This document shows positions 1 to 12,091 of a stretch of 64,000 nucleotides of DNA, piece after piece; position 1 is the stretch's first letter, and every line of letters starts with the position of its first letter. The stretch lies in NCBI GenBank assembly GCA_020310875.1, contig MU260055.1, positions 803,001 through 867,000 on the forward strand, read 5' to 3'. A program made the translations under genes and the position numbers. The stretch is from Ceratopteris richardii. Taxonomy: Eukaryota; Streptophyta; Polypodiopsida; Polypodiales; Pteridaceae. The notes under the pieces were generated by a model. It had not been told where the DNA came from, did no database searches, and saw only the letters and a list, made by a program, of their open reading frames with translations.

Positions 1-2270
1 ATGAAAGAGGCATTAAAAGGGAAGTCACTACAAGGTTTACACCCGAACTCAATGGTGTAGCAGAGAGGAGAAACAGAGCTCTTGTTGAAGCTGGCAGGTC
101 CATGCTCAATGAAAAGGGATTGCCAAACTACCTATGGGTAGAGGCTATGTCCATAGCCACATATCTCATAAATAGACTTCCATCTAAGTCACTAGATGGA
201 ACCACTCCATATGAAGTGTGGAATGGAAGAAGACCTAGTCTAGAGCATTGTAAAATCTTTGGATGCTTAGCCTATGCTCACATTCCTTCTCAAGTAAGAG
301 GGAAATTGGATCCCAAAGCAGAGAAGTGCATATTCATTGGTTATGAACAAAACCAAAAAGGATATAGATTGTACAATCCAACTAATAAAGGATTTTCTAT
401 GAGTAGAGATGTAACTTTTGATGGAAACAAATCATGGTTTGATGAGGACAGGAAACTGAAGCTGCCTTATGACTTGGATAAAGATTTTCTGTCACTTCAA
501 CCAAAGGAGCCAAAGAAAATGGAAGAAAGTGATTCGGAGATTGACCTAGAAGACTTGGAAAGACTAAAGCTATGGAAGAGCAAAGGTAATGCAAAGATGC
601 AGGATGCTACATATGGACCCGAGAGCTCACATCAACCACTTAGAAGGTCTTCAAGGGAGAAGAAGAAACCAGAGAGGTTTGGTTATGATACTTCTTTGGT
701 CACCAAGCACTCAATCTACATTGCAAAGGATTCAACCAATGAAGAACCTACCACATTCAAAGAAGCACGAAGCAAGAAAGCTTGGAAAGATGCAATGGAT
801 GAAGAAATGGAAGCCCTGAAGGAGAATGACACTTGGGAGCTTATACCTAACAAGCCATCTATGAAGGTAATTGGATCTCGATGGATATAAGAAATCAAGA
901 GGAATCCAGATGGAAGTATAAATAGACACAAAGCAAGGTTAGTTGCTAAAGGGTTTGCTCAAACCCATGGTATTGATTATGAGGAGACTTTCTCTCCTGT
1001 TGCAAAAATGCCTACAATTAGGGTTATCATTAGTCTTGTTGCATCTAGAAATTGGAAGCTCTATCAATTTGACGTAAAGAATGCTTTCTTGAATGGATGG
1101 ATTTTAGAGGAAGTGTATATGGCTCCTAGATATGAGGATGCACATCATCCTAACTATGTACGAAAATTAAAGAAAGCCTTGTATGGATTGAAGCAAGCTC
1201 CAAGAGCTTGGAATTTCATATTGGTGACTTATTTGCAGGACCAAGGATTCAAAGCTAGCAAGGTGGATACCTCTTTGTTCATAAAGAGGAATGGATCTGA
1301 AGTGATCTATTTATGTGTATGTGTTGATGATATTATTATCACAGGCAATGATCTTGAAGGAATCAAACAGGTAAATACTCAAATGAAGGAGGAGTTCAAA
1401 ATAAGTGACCTCAGACCACTCACTTATTTTCTTGGATTGGAGTTGATCTACACAGATTCAAGTATATACATAACACAAAGGAAGTATGTGCATGACATGC
1501 TCGTCAACTTCAAGATGGAAAATACCAAGTGTGCAGGTACACCTACGGAGCAAAATCATAAGCTTAGTGCTTATGAAGGAGATCCAATTGAAGACATCAC
1601 AAGCTATCAAAGCTTGGTTGGAAGTTTGAACTATGCAACACTCACAAGGGTGGATATATGCTATAGTGTTAGCATATTGAGTCAGTTTATGCATAAGCCA
1701 AGAAGACCACATATGGAAGCGGCCAAGAGAGTCCTCAAGTACCTAAAGGGGACCGTGAATGAAGGTTTGTTTTATCCATTTACTTCAGATATTGAGCTAA
1801 AGGTCTACTTAGATGTGGATTGGGCTGGATCTAGAGATGATAGAAGAAGCACATCTGCATATGTATCATTTGCAGGTTCAAAAATCATTTCTTGGTCATC
1901 CAAGAAGCAACCAACCATGGCTTTATCTTCTACTGAAGCAAAATATAGAGGTTTGGCTAATGCAACTCAAGAAATCATGTGGTTAACATCTTTGTACACA
2001 GATCTTGGACTTCATTCTTCAACACCTCACATTTTTGGTGACAACACAAGCTCACTACATCTTGCAACTAATCCGGTATACCATGTTAGAACCAAGCATA
2101 TTGAAGTCCACTACCACTACGTAAGGGAGAAGCTAATGAGCAAGGATATTCAACTATCCTATGTCTCTAGAGATATGCAATGTGCAAACATGTTGACTAA
2201 AGCTTTTGATGGTACAAAGTTAAGTAGATTCAAGTTGATGACTGGCTTGCAGGAAATCAAGGATAATTGA
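1..2270 (+). pseudogene. Copia pol remnant (integrase C-part, RT, RNase H) of A
   Basis: Seen in translation: integrase core end (ELNGVAERRNRALVE, then YLINRLPSKSLDGTTPYE and the CLAYAHIP block), the KKAWKDAMDEEMEAL linker, RT blocks (QFDVKNAFLNG, ALYGLKQAPRAW, and the catalytic YLCVCVDDIIITG), and RNase H (DVDWAGSRDDRRSTSAY, ALSSTEAKY, RTKHIEVHYHYVREK). RT copies element RNA into cDNA, RNase H removes the template, and integrase inserts the product. These motifs are standard for plant Copia polyproteins. The frame is not continuous, so the region is not expected to make the whole polyprotein. Confidence 0.9.
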
Positions 2271-2312
2271 AGACTTATTTGGAGGCCAAGCATGTTAGCC
2301 TTGAGGGAGACC

Positions 2313-3368
2313 TTTTGGTGAATTTTTCCCAATCCTACATGCTTGATATGATGTTCATTTGTAGCCATATGTGTAGACATATGAACACCTCTTGTAAAAG
2401 AGCACATTTTATCTCTTGTAATTGTGAAAAAAGAAAAAAGAAAAAGAATGGCTTACCTCATCCATGATGTAAAAAGCAAAATCGTGGCTTGAACTACCTA
2501 AGCCCACGAATTAATGAGCTAAGGGAATATTTCCTAAATTTGGGGATCACTTTTAGGTGGAACCATTCGAATTCGAATTCAAAACTCCCTCCAAGAGTAG
2601 CTATAAAAAGAGCAAGAAGGAAGAGGCGATTGGCAAGCCTTGTACGTGATCACTTCGTGTCATTTTTTAGAGATTGAAGAGCTTACTTCATAGCTCTATC
2701 ATTCTACTCCCATTGTGCAAATATTCATTGCCAATGTGGTTGTAATCATATGTGAATTTATACATTCATCATTCTCTACTTCTCTGTTTTGTTCTCTGCT
2801 ATACTCACTTAGAGCAGTAACTTCAGAAGCTCATATCTCCAGCTCTACTCAATCTTTTTCAGCGTTTTAATGTATGTTGAATTTCTCAGTCCATCTAGTT
2901 TCTTAATACACAATTTCATGGTCATTGGATTTATTGTTTGGGAGATATTTGCATTTTACTGCTCACTAGGCTATCTCTACAGAGCCCCGAGAATGGCGGG
3001 CATGGTCCTGATGTTGATGAATCTGGTTCTCAGTGCTCAATTTATCATTTGAAGTGTTTTAACTTGGAATAGCAAGCTACCTGAGTCTAGTTGCTATGTC
3101 CAAAATGAATTGTTCTAATTCCTACCATGTTGAGAGCACAATTCATTTTTTTGAGCAGGTGTATGTACAAAAATAGCAAGTTTTGGGAGCTAGTCATCTT
3201 GCAACTAGTCTATCTTGAGTTAAACTTTTGAGATACATGTTCCAAAGTACTTGGCTGATATTTTGGTGGATTAGGAAGCTCAAAGGGTCTACTAATCAAC
3301 ACTGAAGTCTTATTCGGCTGGTGTGAATCCGGTTGTAGTAGCACCAACTCATCTTCAGATTGCATCAA
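2313..3368 (+). repeat. 3' LTR of A (edges approximate)
   Basis: It follows the RNase H stop and a short purine-rich stretch (TTGAGGGAGA). It opens with TTTTGGTGAATTTTTCCC, similar to the C LTR start TGTTGGTGCAATTTACCC. It holds a TATA-like GCTATAAAAAGAGC near 2600; the C LTR has GTTATAAAACGGAC in the matching place. The last ~200 bp (AATAGCAAG, CTCCAAAGTAC-like and GGGGCCTACTA-like blocks) also match the C LTR. The end is set by that similarity and by the start of minus-strand Copia sequence. Confidence 0.65.
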
Positions 3369-3389
3369 CCATCTCTCTTCAGACCTTTT

Positions 3390-4390
3390 GCTCAAGGGAG
3401 TATCCAATGAAGACACACTTTTTTGCTTTTGGATCAAGCTTTGTCCTTAATTCATCTGAACATGTACATATGCAATACAACCAAAAACTTTCAAGTGTGA
3501 TAAGTTTGGCATTTTACCTATAAACTTCTCTTCAGGTTTAACTTGATGTACATGAGCAGTCGGAGTTCTATTCATGATGTATACAACTGTATGAACAGCT
3601 TCTGCCCAATAACAATGCGGCATGTTCTTCTCAGCCATCAAGGCTCTTGCTATTTCTATAATATGTCTATTTTTACATTCAGCAACGCCATTCTGTTATG
3701 GTGTTTACCTACATGAAATCTGACATCGAATTCCATGACTGTTTAGAAAATTGCTGAACTCATTTGACATGTATTCACCTCCTCCATCAGACCTTAATGT
3801 CTGAATATACTTTCCTGTTTGCTTTTCCACCATAGCCTTAAAATTCTAGAAGTGAGTGAACACCTCACTCTTCTCTTTCATGAAATAAACCCATACTTTT
3901 CGTGTATGGTCATCAATGAAAGTAACATAAAACCTACAACCACCCATACATGTGATCTTTGCAGGACCCCAAACATCTATATGTACTATTTCTAGCACAT
4001 TCTCACTAACATGCTTGTCATGCGAAAACGATGATCTTGACTATTTACCAAATTGACATGCTACTCATACCTTTTGCATATTTACAACCTTGAAATTTGG
4101 TAGTCCATTGAAAATCTCCTTTGACTGCATTTCAGCCTTTGCAGATTTGCATGTCCAATTCGTTTGTGCCAGATTTCTATATTAGAAATAACTGCTGCAT
4201 CTTTTGCAAACATGGCTTCATTCATTTCAAGAATTTTTGCATTTATGGTGAACATCCTACCCACTTTGTTTCCTTTGGCAATCAATCTTCCATCTTGTTT
4301 GTATTCTTATACATATAAACCATCAACATTGAACCTGACTTGTAATCACTGGTCAACCATTTGTCCAACAGAAACCAGATTATTTGTTAT
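3390..4390 (-). pseudogene. Copia GAG-pre-integrase and integrase remnant of B
   Basis: Minus-strand translation shows the GAG-pre-integrase HHCC-type motif (IWHKRIGHANLQRLK) and integrase pieces such as MAEKNMPHCYWAEAVHTVVY, NRTPTAHVHQVKPEE and HLKVFGCIAYVHV. This is the usual Copia order after protease. The remainder between the motifs is decayed. Confidence 0.8.
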
Positions 4391-4422
4391 ATTTGGAACA
4401 TGTAGCACATAAGAAAGGTGTT

Positions 4423-5031
4423 TTACCTTCCCATCGTCATAGATAGTGCTATATTTCTTGTATGCTTGATAGGGTGTGATATGTCCTCACCTATTTCAAC
4501 ATATCCAGGAGCTGGCAATTTTTTCAAAGTACTAAACCATTCTGCATGATTGGTCATGTGATTTGAAGCACCTGAATCAACATACCAGACATTATCATTC
4601 GATTTTGAAACACCAGTAGACATTGTATTCATCATGTCATGTTCAACCATGAACAACTTCTCAAAATCATCTGCACTTGTGGATGCATAGTTGTTTTGTT
4701 GCCTTCTGTTATTTTGATTCTTCAACCTACAATCATGTTCAAAGTGTCTAGATTTACCACAATTCAAACATCCTTTAATGTCATTACTTGAATCACTTCT
4801 TTGGAAACTTCTTTGACTTCTTTGGCTCCCCCTGCCTCGAAATTGTCCTCTTCCTCCTGCATGATTCTGTTGTTGACTTTGGTCTTGGTTGTTGTTTCCT
4901 CTTCCACTTTTGAAACCTCTACCTCTGCCTCTTCCTCTACCAGAGTAGAATACCTTCTCAGAACTGGGTTTTTCTTTGGATTTTGAATCCTCACCAAGAT
5001 TCTTTTCTTCAATAATCAGCATAGATACCAT
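4423..5031 (-). pseudogene. Copia gag C-terminus and protease remnant of B
   Basis: A 202-codon stretch begins with an RGG-like basic tract (RGRGRGRGFKSGRG, then GRGQFRGRGSQRSQ), typical of nucleocapsid RNA binding. Then comes a zinc knuckle CLNCGKSRHFEHDC (C-x2-C-x4-H-x4-C). It ends in the retropepsin active-site motif VDSGASNHMT. The order nucleocapsid then protease is standard for Copia. The ATG at the start is internal to gag; the upstream part of gag lies toward 6000. Confidence 0.85.
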
Positions 5032-6033
5032 ATGAGCAAAATTCAGAATATATTCCCTAGTTTGTATAGAAGTTCATAATTGTTTATATGCAGATCCTAA
5101 ACCACGAAGGCACACTTCCACCTTATCATCATCATCTACATTCATGCCAATAGATGCAAGTGACTCACATATGCTTTTGATTTTCAGAGTGTAGTCACTT
5201 ACTGACATGCTCTTTTTCTCCAATGTATGCAGCTCATTCTTGAGTTGCAATTTTCGTGCCTTTGTATTGGTCTCTTACGATGTGACCAAACTGTTCCAAG
5301 TCTCTTTTGGAGTCTTGGCATCTTGTATGTGCCCAATCATGCTATCCTGTATGCTAACAGATAGCCAATACATTAGATTTCGTGCTCCTTGATTTCATTC
5401 CTCATATGCTCTTACCTGTTCTGCAGTCTGATTCCTCTCTGGTAACTACAAAGCATTTTCGTTCTCTCCTTCGATGTACTTCTAGTAGCCTTTTCCCATT
5501 AGGAAATTCATCATTTTGAATCTCCAAGCATGGAAGTTGTTCTTTTCGAGCTTCTTGCTCATAAGCTAACTCATTCCATCTACGTTTCCATTAGTCTAGT
5601 GTTTTGCAGTAATTCACAACACTGCAAAACACTACAAGTAGCACTTCTTCTTGAACACTGTTGCACGATAACGTGAGAGTTCGATCTTAGAAAAACTGAG
5701 TTTTTTGTTTCAACAGTACACGAAATCGCTTGAAATTTTGGATCTAGAATATATGAGTGTTGCCGAACACAATGCAAGTTAGAATTTCCAAAACTGACCT
5801 TGTCTTTATGTGGGCCCCACCTTGCAGGCTTGAAACGAAAGTCAATATGGCTCCGAAACTTCAATTTGACAAAAAAAGGGACCCTAAAGGGATAACTATC
5901 AAAAATATTTTAAGGTCTTCTATCTTCATGCCAATTTTCATAGCAAATGGAGGTTGTTTGTGAATCACGTTTTCTCCATGCCTTTCACGTACTCTTCACC
6001 GTTGCCTTCTCCACGAGCTCTCTACAGCCACAT

Positions 6034-6047
6034 TGGCTCTGATACCA
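6034..6047 (-). other. Primer binding site of B (tRNA-iMet type)
   Basis: The minus strand reads TGGTATCAGAGCCA immediately beside the 5' LTR, the classical plant Copia site complementary to the 3' end of initiator tRNA-Met. Confidence 0.9.
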
Positions 6048-6388
6048 TGTCACAAGGAAGGAGATAAGAAAGAGAGCTCACACACCTACTCTTACTCTCA
6101 AAGAGAAGCGCGCACATAGATTGAGGCAAGGAAGAATGATCTTCTTCTTCTCCTTCTATTACATAAAAAGGAATGTACAAGAATGACCTGAAAACAAGAA
6201 TACAACTACTGCAATATATAAAGACCAGTACATAAGGAAAAACCTAATGTCTACAAATGAGTGAGTTGGCAAGAAACAAACGTGTCATCACTCTCGGTGG
6301 ATAAATCTAATAAAGCTCAATGAAGTTTCCTTGACATATACCGGCGTGACCACTATAAATGTGAGAGAAATGAAAAAATGATATGTGT
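6048..6388 (-). repeat. 5' LTR of B
   Basis: About 340 bp. It ends (minus strand) in TGACA directly before the primer site and starts near ACACATATCATT. It aligns almost throughout with the D LTR at 23006-23345. The left edge is exact; the right edge is blurred by the junction with element L. Confidence 0.85.
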
Positions 6389-6821
6389 TGCAAGTGAGCA
6401 AGGATTACGACCACCACATGCTTGAGAGATGACTCTCCTCCCAACCAAATGCCTTTATATATAACGCTCTCCAAGGGACTGCCTTCTTGGGCAGGTGGAT
6501 ACTAGCCAACCATGTGTCGGCCATGTAACTGCATGTGTGCCATCCAATTAACTCTAGTTAACTCAAGTGGATGCTTCTAGAAGGCTCTAGATCTCTTTGG
6601 GCAAAACACTCTCCCCATGCTCCCCATGGGGGTTGAACCCAAGATCTCCTCCTTCACATCCTTGAGACTTAACCACTAAGCTAAGTGGATCACTTGTTCA
6701 CAACCTCCTAGTAAGTCTAAACTCGAGATCTTTGATCATACACTCGGATGACCAAACAGTGTCCGATTTCAGATCTGTCTGAATCGGTGAGACCCTTGGA
6801 TCATAGACTTACTTTATTACA
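6389..6821 (-). repeat. 3' LTR of L copy 1
   Basis: The minus strand reads GAGGGGAAAAGAA (purine tract) followed by TGTAATAAAGTAAGTC, the LTR start. The same arrangement is at 43746-43757 in copy 2. The LTR ends near TTGCA beside the B LTR. It contains tRNA-like Pol III boxes (6629-6683). Confidence 0.75.
6629..6683 (-). promoter_or_regulatory. tRNA-like A and B boxes in the L copy 1 LTR
   Basis: On the minus strand the A-box-like TAGCTTAGTGG (6673-6683) is followed by the B-box-like GGTTCAACCCC (6629-6639). Both fit the tRNA internal promoter consensus in sequence, order and spacing. The same pair is kept in L copy 2. It may be an embedded tRNA-derived SINE head. No full cloverleaf is visible, so this is not called a tRNA gene. 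Confidence 0.6.
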
Positions 6822-6876
6822 TTCTTTTCCCCTCGAAAATAGAGCTATATACATACTGTAGGCAAGCCCCGAGCCT

Positions 6877-6928
6877 CATGTTCTAGAACTGGAAGAACAT
6901 GGTCATGTTCTAAAACTGGAAGAACATG
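6877..6928 (-). repeat. Tandem pair of 25-bp imperfect palindromes in L copy 1
   Basis: Two copies, 6877-6901 and 6904-6928, each start CATGTTCT and end AGAACATG with a GGAAG-type centre. The same pair, inverted, is at 43631-43682 in L copy 2. They lie just upstream of the LTR in element orientation. Confidence 0.8.
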
Positions 6929-6929
6929 T

Positions 6930-9885
6930 CTCATCTCTGTGGTGGTGTCCCTGTCCAAATGATTCAAAACACTGTCTCATTTTGCACTTTGATGAACTGA
7001 ACAAAGTACAAACTAGTGAAAGAATAATAAGGGTGGATCTAAACACATCCCTGGCCAATTCATAGTTTCTAGATGTGCGATCTAGGCACAAACATGTGAA
7101 TTGGGTGGATTCAACTTACTAGTCCATTGCTAGGCATGGCTGGTGCATGGATTTAGTAATGAAGATGGGATTCTTATCCCTCGCAAGACTTTGAGAATTC
7201 TTGATTCATTTGAATTTGTTTTGAAGAACTTGAAGTTTGGTTGTCTCAAACATCTAACTTGGATGTTTGTACAATGCTTAACTCTAATCCAACAGTTACT
7301 TAATTTTTTCACCCGACTAGAGGACTACTTTGTCCAAATGGGTTACAAAATCCTATGTAAACTGTAAGAGAAAGTTTACAATTTCTGTTGAGTCAACCAT
7401 ACTAACTTGATCAATTCAAATTCAAAAATGAAAATTGTCCAACTTAGGACACTTTTCTCAAAGAATTTAATTGAAAGTTCTTGGGAATTGTCAATCTGAT
7501 GAGCGATTCCTAACTTCCCTATTCTAGAGTATACTGGACTCTAGGAAATCTTTTATGCTATAACTTGAAGCAAACTCAAATGAATAAGTCCACTTAGACT
7601 TATCATCTTTTGAAGATTGAAAAGGTTCTTGTACATAACATCTATCTAGGATGTTCAAGTTAGTTATCTAATTCTAACCGGCTAACCCTGGTCTTTTGCA
7701 AAAGGAATTAGATACCATGTTTGAGCCTATTCCAAAAGTTTTGGAAAGCGGAAAGAAATAACTAAAACTTTGTACAACCAATTCATACTTCGAAGATACG
7801 TAAAGTTGTTATGACTCAATGGCTAGATGACTCAGGACTTCAACTTTTCAAAGATCTATTTCAATAGGGTATTGAAGCATTGTCTTTATCTTTAAGAGAA
7901 ATAAGTTGGTTTCTCAAAAAGATTCAAACAAAATCAAAAACATCATCCAACCACAAGATACTAGTGTGGTAACCAACATTAGTGTGTCGACCCACTGAGG
8001 TTCTGTCGATGAGTTTAGTATTCAAATAATGCTTCACTTGAGACTAAGTTCAGGTCACATTCAGTCTTTCTGACTCCTTACTGGGAATGCAATTCTTGTG
8101 CATTTGAGTCAAAAGAGTGAATTTACCAAGTTATACTAGAAACTTGGTGCTTGACTTAGTCAATCAAATCCTTTGGTTGAAAAGATCAACTCAAAAGTCA
8201 AAGTTCAACTTTTTCATAAATTTATTAAATATTTATGATTGACAACACTTGCTTGAAGTGTTCGAAGAAGATCTTAGAAGTTACTTACTTCATATCTTCA
8301 ATTCCCTTGATCTTGAAGTTATCTTGAAGTATCGTAAGACACTACTTTCATCCTTTACGAATTAAACTTTCCTTGAAGTCTTAATTCCCTTGAGGATGAA
8401 ACCTAACTTCAAAATCCAAACTAGGACTAAAAGATAATTATCATCCCATGGTCCGATGTCCCATACCATCTTTCCTACATCAATCTGAGTATAAAATTTG
8501 GTGTCCCATACCACCCTATTTTATATTCACATTAATGTGTGGGTGATTCTTATCCTAAAGTCTAAACATCTCTTGATAGAGTACCTTATCTTTTCAATTC
8601 TTTTACGAGAATTCAGAAGTTTCAGGCATTACCTCTAACTAGATTTTCTAGGTTTTGATTCCTTCGCATGATCGCCTCACAATCATGTGCTTTGCCTTGG
8701 AAACTTGAAAGCCTCTTCGCAGAATATCAATTCTTCTTTGCTAGGGTTTTCAAATGAAAACCAATCAAAATTCCAAGTACTTGAATTTTCATAGATTCAA
8801 GTTCATTTGGTTTATTCTTGACCAATTTGTAGTGACAAGAGCTTTTGACTTCTTGTCTTTAGATTCCTTTCTTTACTAATGCTTTAGGTACCCACACCGG
8901 GTACTTTACATAGGAATCTCTCTACTACCTAAGTCTTAAGCATCCGCTCATGCTTTCTGGATTTGTACCAAAATCCCTTTAAGTACAGGCAAACACTTTT
9001 GTTTTACCTTCCACAGACTTAATTAACATTTTCACGGTTGCAGACTACATTCTTGGAATTTCTTTATTCTGTTCAGACTTGGAACAGCTTACTCTTTTTA
9101 GTTTTTCCATTGGATAAATGGAACTTGAGTGAATATATCCAAAATGAATTTTTTATTGCCAATACTTGGGCAATCTACAGGGTAGTTCCAATTGCATGTT
9201 CTTGGACAATCATGGCCAAGCTTGATCAAGTCTTTTTGATCATGCGATAATAATAAAGACTTTGTCTTTATCATTAAGATCTCCTAAACTATCTAAAGCT
9301 TCTTTGCTTACCTGCAGGATTTTTAGAGATCTTTCCCTTACTCAAGTCCAAGCATACACTAATGCGTCTCAGATTCCAAAACTAAGAATCCTTGATATAC
9401 CTTTAGGTTATATCATAATTTGGACTTTAAGTACCATTTCTGGTGGTTTGGGATATCCAGGGAACTACTTATTGCTGAAAGAGTATGAAGAGCTTCATTC
9501 TCAATACTTGTAAGAATGCTCTTCTTCAAAGACTTGAAATTCCTTCTAGGGAATCAAATATCTTGAGCAAATGATTCATCTTGGAATCTTTTGCAATGTT
9601 AGAGATATTTGAAAGAAATTCTTTCAAATAATATCCAAAACATTTACTGACTCAATTGTATTCATTTCCTGAGTATCAAACTAAGATACTAAATATCACC
9701 CTTTGGATATGGTTTCCCATGTCCCTATGAAAGTTTAAGCTGAACTTTTATTTATGTGATATTGACTCCTATTCTTGAGTTTGATATAAGATTCATTATT
9801 ATTGGTCAATCTTTAGATGTTACTAGAGTCCTTTAAACATATTTCACCAAAAATTTATGTTTAAAGTCCAAGCATCTATTGATGA
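6930..9885 (-). other. Non-coding internal region of L copy 1
   Basis: About 3 kb without any frame that resembles a known protein. It matches 40900-43620 on the opposite strand in order, for example the block around 8930-9030 (GCATGAGCGGATGCTTA on the minus strand) with 41600-41625. The function is unknown. The conservation of both copies over the same length suggests it belonged to the element rather than being random flank. Confidence 0.6.
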
Positions 9886-9889
9886 TCCC

Positions 9890-10195
9890 TTTTGATGCTG
9901 CTACCCTTGCTGGTTATTCTAATTATAATGAATAACTGGTATACCCCTTTCCTCTCTATGCTTAGCCCATAAAGGAAAATTAGGCCCAATCAAATGATCT
10001 CGTGCAGAGCAATATCCACATGGCATCACTCTACATGGTCTACCCTACTAATTTTGTTGTTGGTTACCTTGATAATTGCCCTGCTGGTTCCCCTGATCTC
10101 TCCATTCCAATGCTTCACCTAATGTAGTATCTAACTTTAAATTTTGATCTAATGGCATAGAGGTTGGCTTACAATCATTTGTACCATACTTTTGT
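9890..10195 (-). pseudogene. Gag-like scrap at the 5' end of L copy 1
   Basis: The minus strand encodes a Gln/Asn-rich stretch (EALEWRDQGNQQGNYQGN) followed by a knuckle-like CGYCSARDH segment. This resembles the C-terminal part of a retrotransposon Gag but is too short and damaged to place. It might instead belong to a separate inserted fragment. Confidence 0.4.
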
Positions 10196-10224
10196 AGCAT
10201 AATCAAGGCATATTTCCTTTGTGA

Positions 10225-11254
10225 CATCCATATACCTGTTTTTATATGTTATAAACTCAATGCCCAAAAAATGGCGTAGCACTCCAAGATCTTTCATGTC
10301 AAATTCCTACATAAAGAGTTGCTTTCCCTCTTTAATGATTTCTTCATTATCACCTCCTACAATCAAGTCATCAACATAAATAGCGAAAAATTTGATGCCA
10401 TCATCACCCTTCCTTGCATATAATGAATGATTTGCATCACACATAGAAAATCCAATGGTGGTTAAGTAATCAGCGATCCTTCCTTGTTAGGCACGAGGGG
10501 CTTGTTTAAGCCCATGCAAAGCTTTTTACGACCTACAAACATATTTTGGGTTCTTTGAATCTTCATATCCTTATGGCTGGTGCATGTATACTTCTTCCTA
10601 CAACTCACCATGTAAGAAAGCATTTGTCACATCCATCTGATGCAAAATCCATCCTTTTCCTGTAGCTAATGCAACAAGTGCTTTGATAGTAAAACTTTTA
10701 GCTATAGGGATGAATGTTTTCTCATAACCAATGCCATATGTTTGAGAATATCCTTTTGCTACCAATCGTGCTTTATGCCTAATTATCCTACCATCAACAT
10801 TGTGCTTCACCTTATAAACCCACTTGTAGCCTATGGGTTTCTTTGCTTGTGGCATGCAGCCATCTCCTCATCCATAGCTTTCTCTCAATCTGCATTTCCA
10901 ATTGCATCTTCAAAATAAGAAGGTTCAACATCTTGTATTAACTTGCTCATGTTGGCACAATGACGAGCCATGTAATTGTCATACGTCAATCATTGCACTG
11001 AATGCTGCATCCTCCCACGACTTCTTGGTCTCGAGTCACTTCTCCTTGTATCATCTACATGTGCCTTTTTTAATCATGGAGTCTTCATAGAGGGCAATCC
11101 AAGTTCCTCACCAAGTCTCTTTTTTTTACTTCTTGAATCTCCATCAATGTCCTAAAACCTTGTAGATGTTTTACTACCAGTAGAAAGCTTTTCTTTACCT
11201 TTCTTTGATTCCATTCATGGATTTGCTCGATTGCAATTTCCACAATCTTCCACT
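10225..11254 (-). pseudogene. Copia RT remnant of D
   Basis: Minus-strand pieces include KKPIGYKWVYKVKHNVDGRI, HKARLVAKGYSQTYGIGYE and HQMDVTNAFLHGEL, the start of Copia RT, plus later traces (LCMGLNKPL, a degraded DDLIV-like block). Upstream is the acidic linker with EKAMDEEMAA. Confidence 0.8.
11251..11254. repeat. Target-site duplication of G, left copy
   Basis: CACT directly before the 5' LTR of G; identical CACT follows the 3' LTR at 20644-20647. Four bases is short, but both sides sit inside the same Copia element, which supports it. Confidence 0.7.
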
Positions 11255-11873
11255 TGTTAGTCGGCCGCCGGATTGGCAATTGTAAAGTCTGCCCTTTTTC
11301 ATATTCCACATGAACCGAAAGGTCATCGCGTAAACGTTGTAACCTTTTATATAAATCAATGAAAAAGACACTCTGGGTGAGGATTAGTGGGATCACCAGA
11401 CTGTCTGTCTGGGTGATTGATCTGTAACATTACTGTGGTGTGTGTTTGAGTAGTTTGAGTATTCTGATCCCGTTCCTGTCTTGTTGTTTATCAGTACTTG
11501 TTCGGTAAAGATTGTGTTGTGATAATATTCAGAGTAAGTTAAATGTTGAATTACTGTTTCGCTGAGTGTATTACTGTGAGTCTGTGTATGGTAATGTTTA
11601 CCTTATGCATCGATTACTGAAAGAGTCTTAATCTATGTATGAGTCGGTACTCTGTGAGTGAACTGTCATGTCAGTAAGTCTGGCAAGGAAGAACCAGAGT
11701 TTTCTGACTTAGAAAGTGGTATTAACAGAGTTGTTTGGACGAACTGTCTTGTGAGTGAGTTGAGTTGATTTGGGAAAATCAAGTATAGGGCCTCTGTTTA
11801 ACAGACCCCTTCCACTCCCAAGAACCCGAATAGATGTTTGAATGCGTCTCTGACGGCTAGTTCGCGTTTAACA
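11255..11873 (+). repeat. 5' LTR of G
   Basis: Begins TGTTAGTCGGCCG and ends GTTTAACA, matching 20026-20643 nearly base for base. A TATATAAATC motif near 11350 could be the TATA box. The TG...CA ends are canonical. Confidence 0.95.
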
Positions 11874-11874
11874 C

Positions 11875-11890
11875 TGGCGCCGTCTGTCGG
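11875..11890 (+). other. Primer binding site of G
   Basis: TGGCGCCGTCTGTCGG lies one base after the LTR end. It resembles the TGGCGCCGTTGCC-type sites of plant Gypsy elements. The primer tRNA is not assigned here. Confidence 0.75.
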
Positions 11891-12029
11891 AAAGTGGCAC
11901 CAGATTGTTGCCATTTATCTGTGGGAAAGTGGCACCAGATTGTTGCCATTTATCTGTGGGAAAGTGGTGGCAGATTGTTGCAACTTAACTATCAGAAAGT
12001 AGCAACAGAGTGTTGCAGAGTGGTTGTGG
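11890..12029 (+). repeat. Four 35-bp tandem repeats next to the primer site of G
   Basis: Units begin GAAAGTGGCACC (11890, 11925), then GAAAGTGGTGGC (11960) and GAAAGTAGCAAC (11995), with exact 35-bp spacing. The first two are nearly identical; the later ones have diverged. Each retains an imperfect short stem of the GGCA...TGCC type. Confidence 0.85.
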
Positions 12030-12091
12030 AAAGAAAGATTGTAAAGCGACAGTAAGAAAGAGTAGTACGCAAAGTATTGCAAACGTGATAT

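Larger units (their letters stand above)
1..3368 (+). mobile_element. Element A: Ty1/Copia retrotransposon, 3' part
   Basis: The window opens inside the integrase of a Copia element and runs through reverse transcriptase and RNase H into a 3' LTR. The domain order integrase, RT, RNase H is diagnostic of Ty1/Copia. The 5' half lies outside the window. The coding part is broken in at least one place and is treated as a fossil. Its LTR resembles that of element C (25033-26106) in several blocks, so A and C are probably relatives. The right edge abuts element B, which lacks its own 3' half; the simplest reading is that A inserted into B, with the rest of B beyond the left edge of the window. That order is inference. 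Confidence 0.9.
3369..6388 (-). mobile_element. Element B: Ty1/Copia retrotransposon, 5' part
   Basis: Read on the minus strand this is 5' LTR (6048-6388), tRNA-iMet-type primer site, gag with zinc knuckle, protease, GAG-pre-integrase and integrase. RT, RNase H and the 3' LTR are not present before A begins. Several breaks are apparent; a fossil. It is the same family as D: the two share long stretches through gag, integrase and LTR, for example around 3840-4000 versus 20880-21020. Confidence 0.88.
6389..10195 (-). mobile_element. Element L, copy 1: LTR retrotransposon 3' part
   Basis: A minus-strand copy of the same element as 40690-53028. Going 5' to 3' on the minus strand there is a short gag-like scrap (9890-10195), about 3 kb with no long frame, a purine tract, and a 433-bp LTR. 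Only one LTR is present, so the copy is partial. It is clearly diverged from copy 2 but alignable nearly end to end. Superfamily is unproven; the gag scrap and purine tract suggest Ty3/Gypsy or a large non-autonomous derivative. Confidence 0.75.

Noticed and set aside
6877-6928. Heat-shock promoter of L
   Set aside because: One TTCTAGAA core only, and located upstream of the LTR instead of inside its promoter region.
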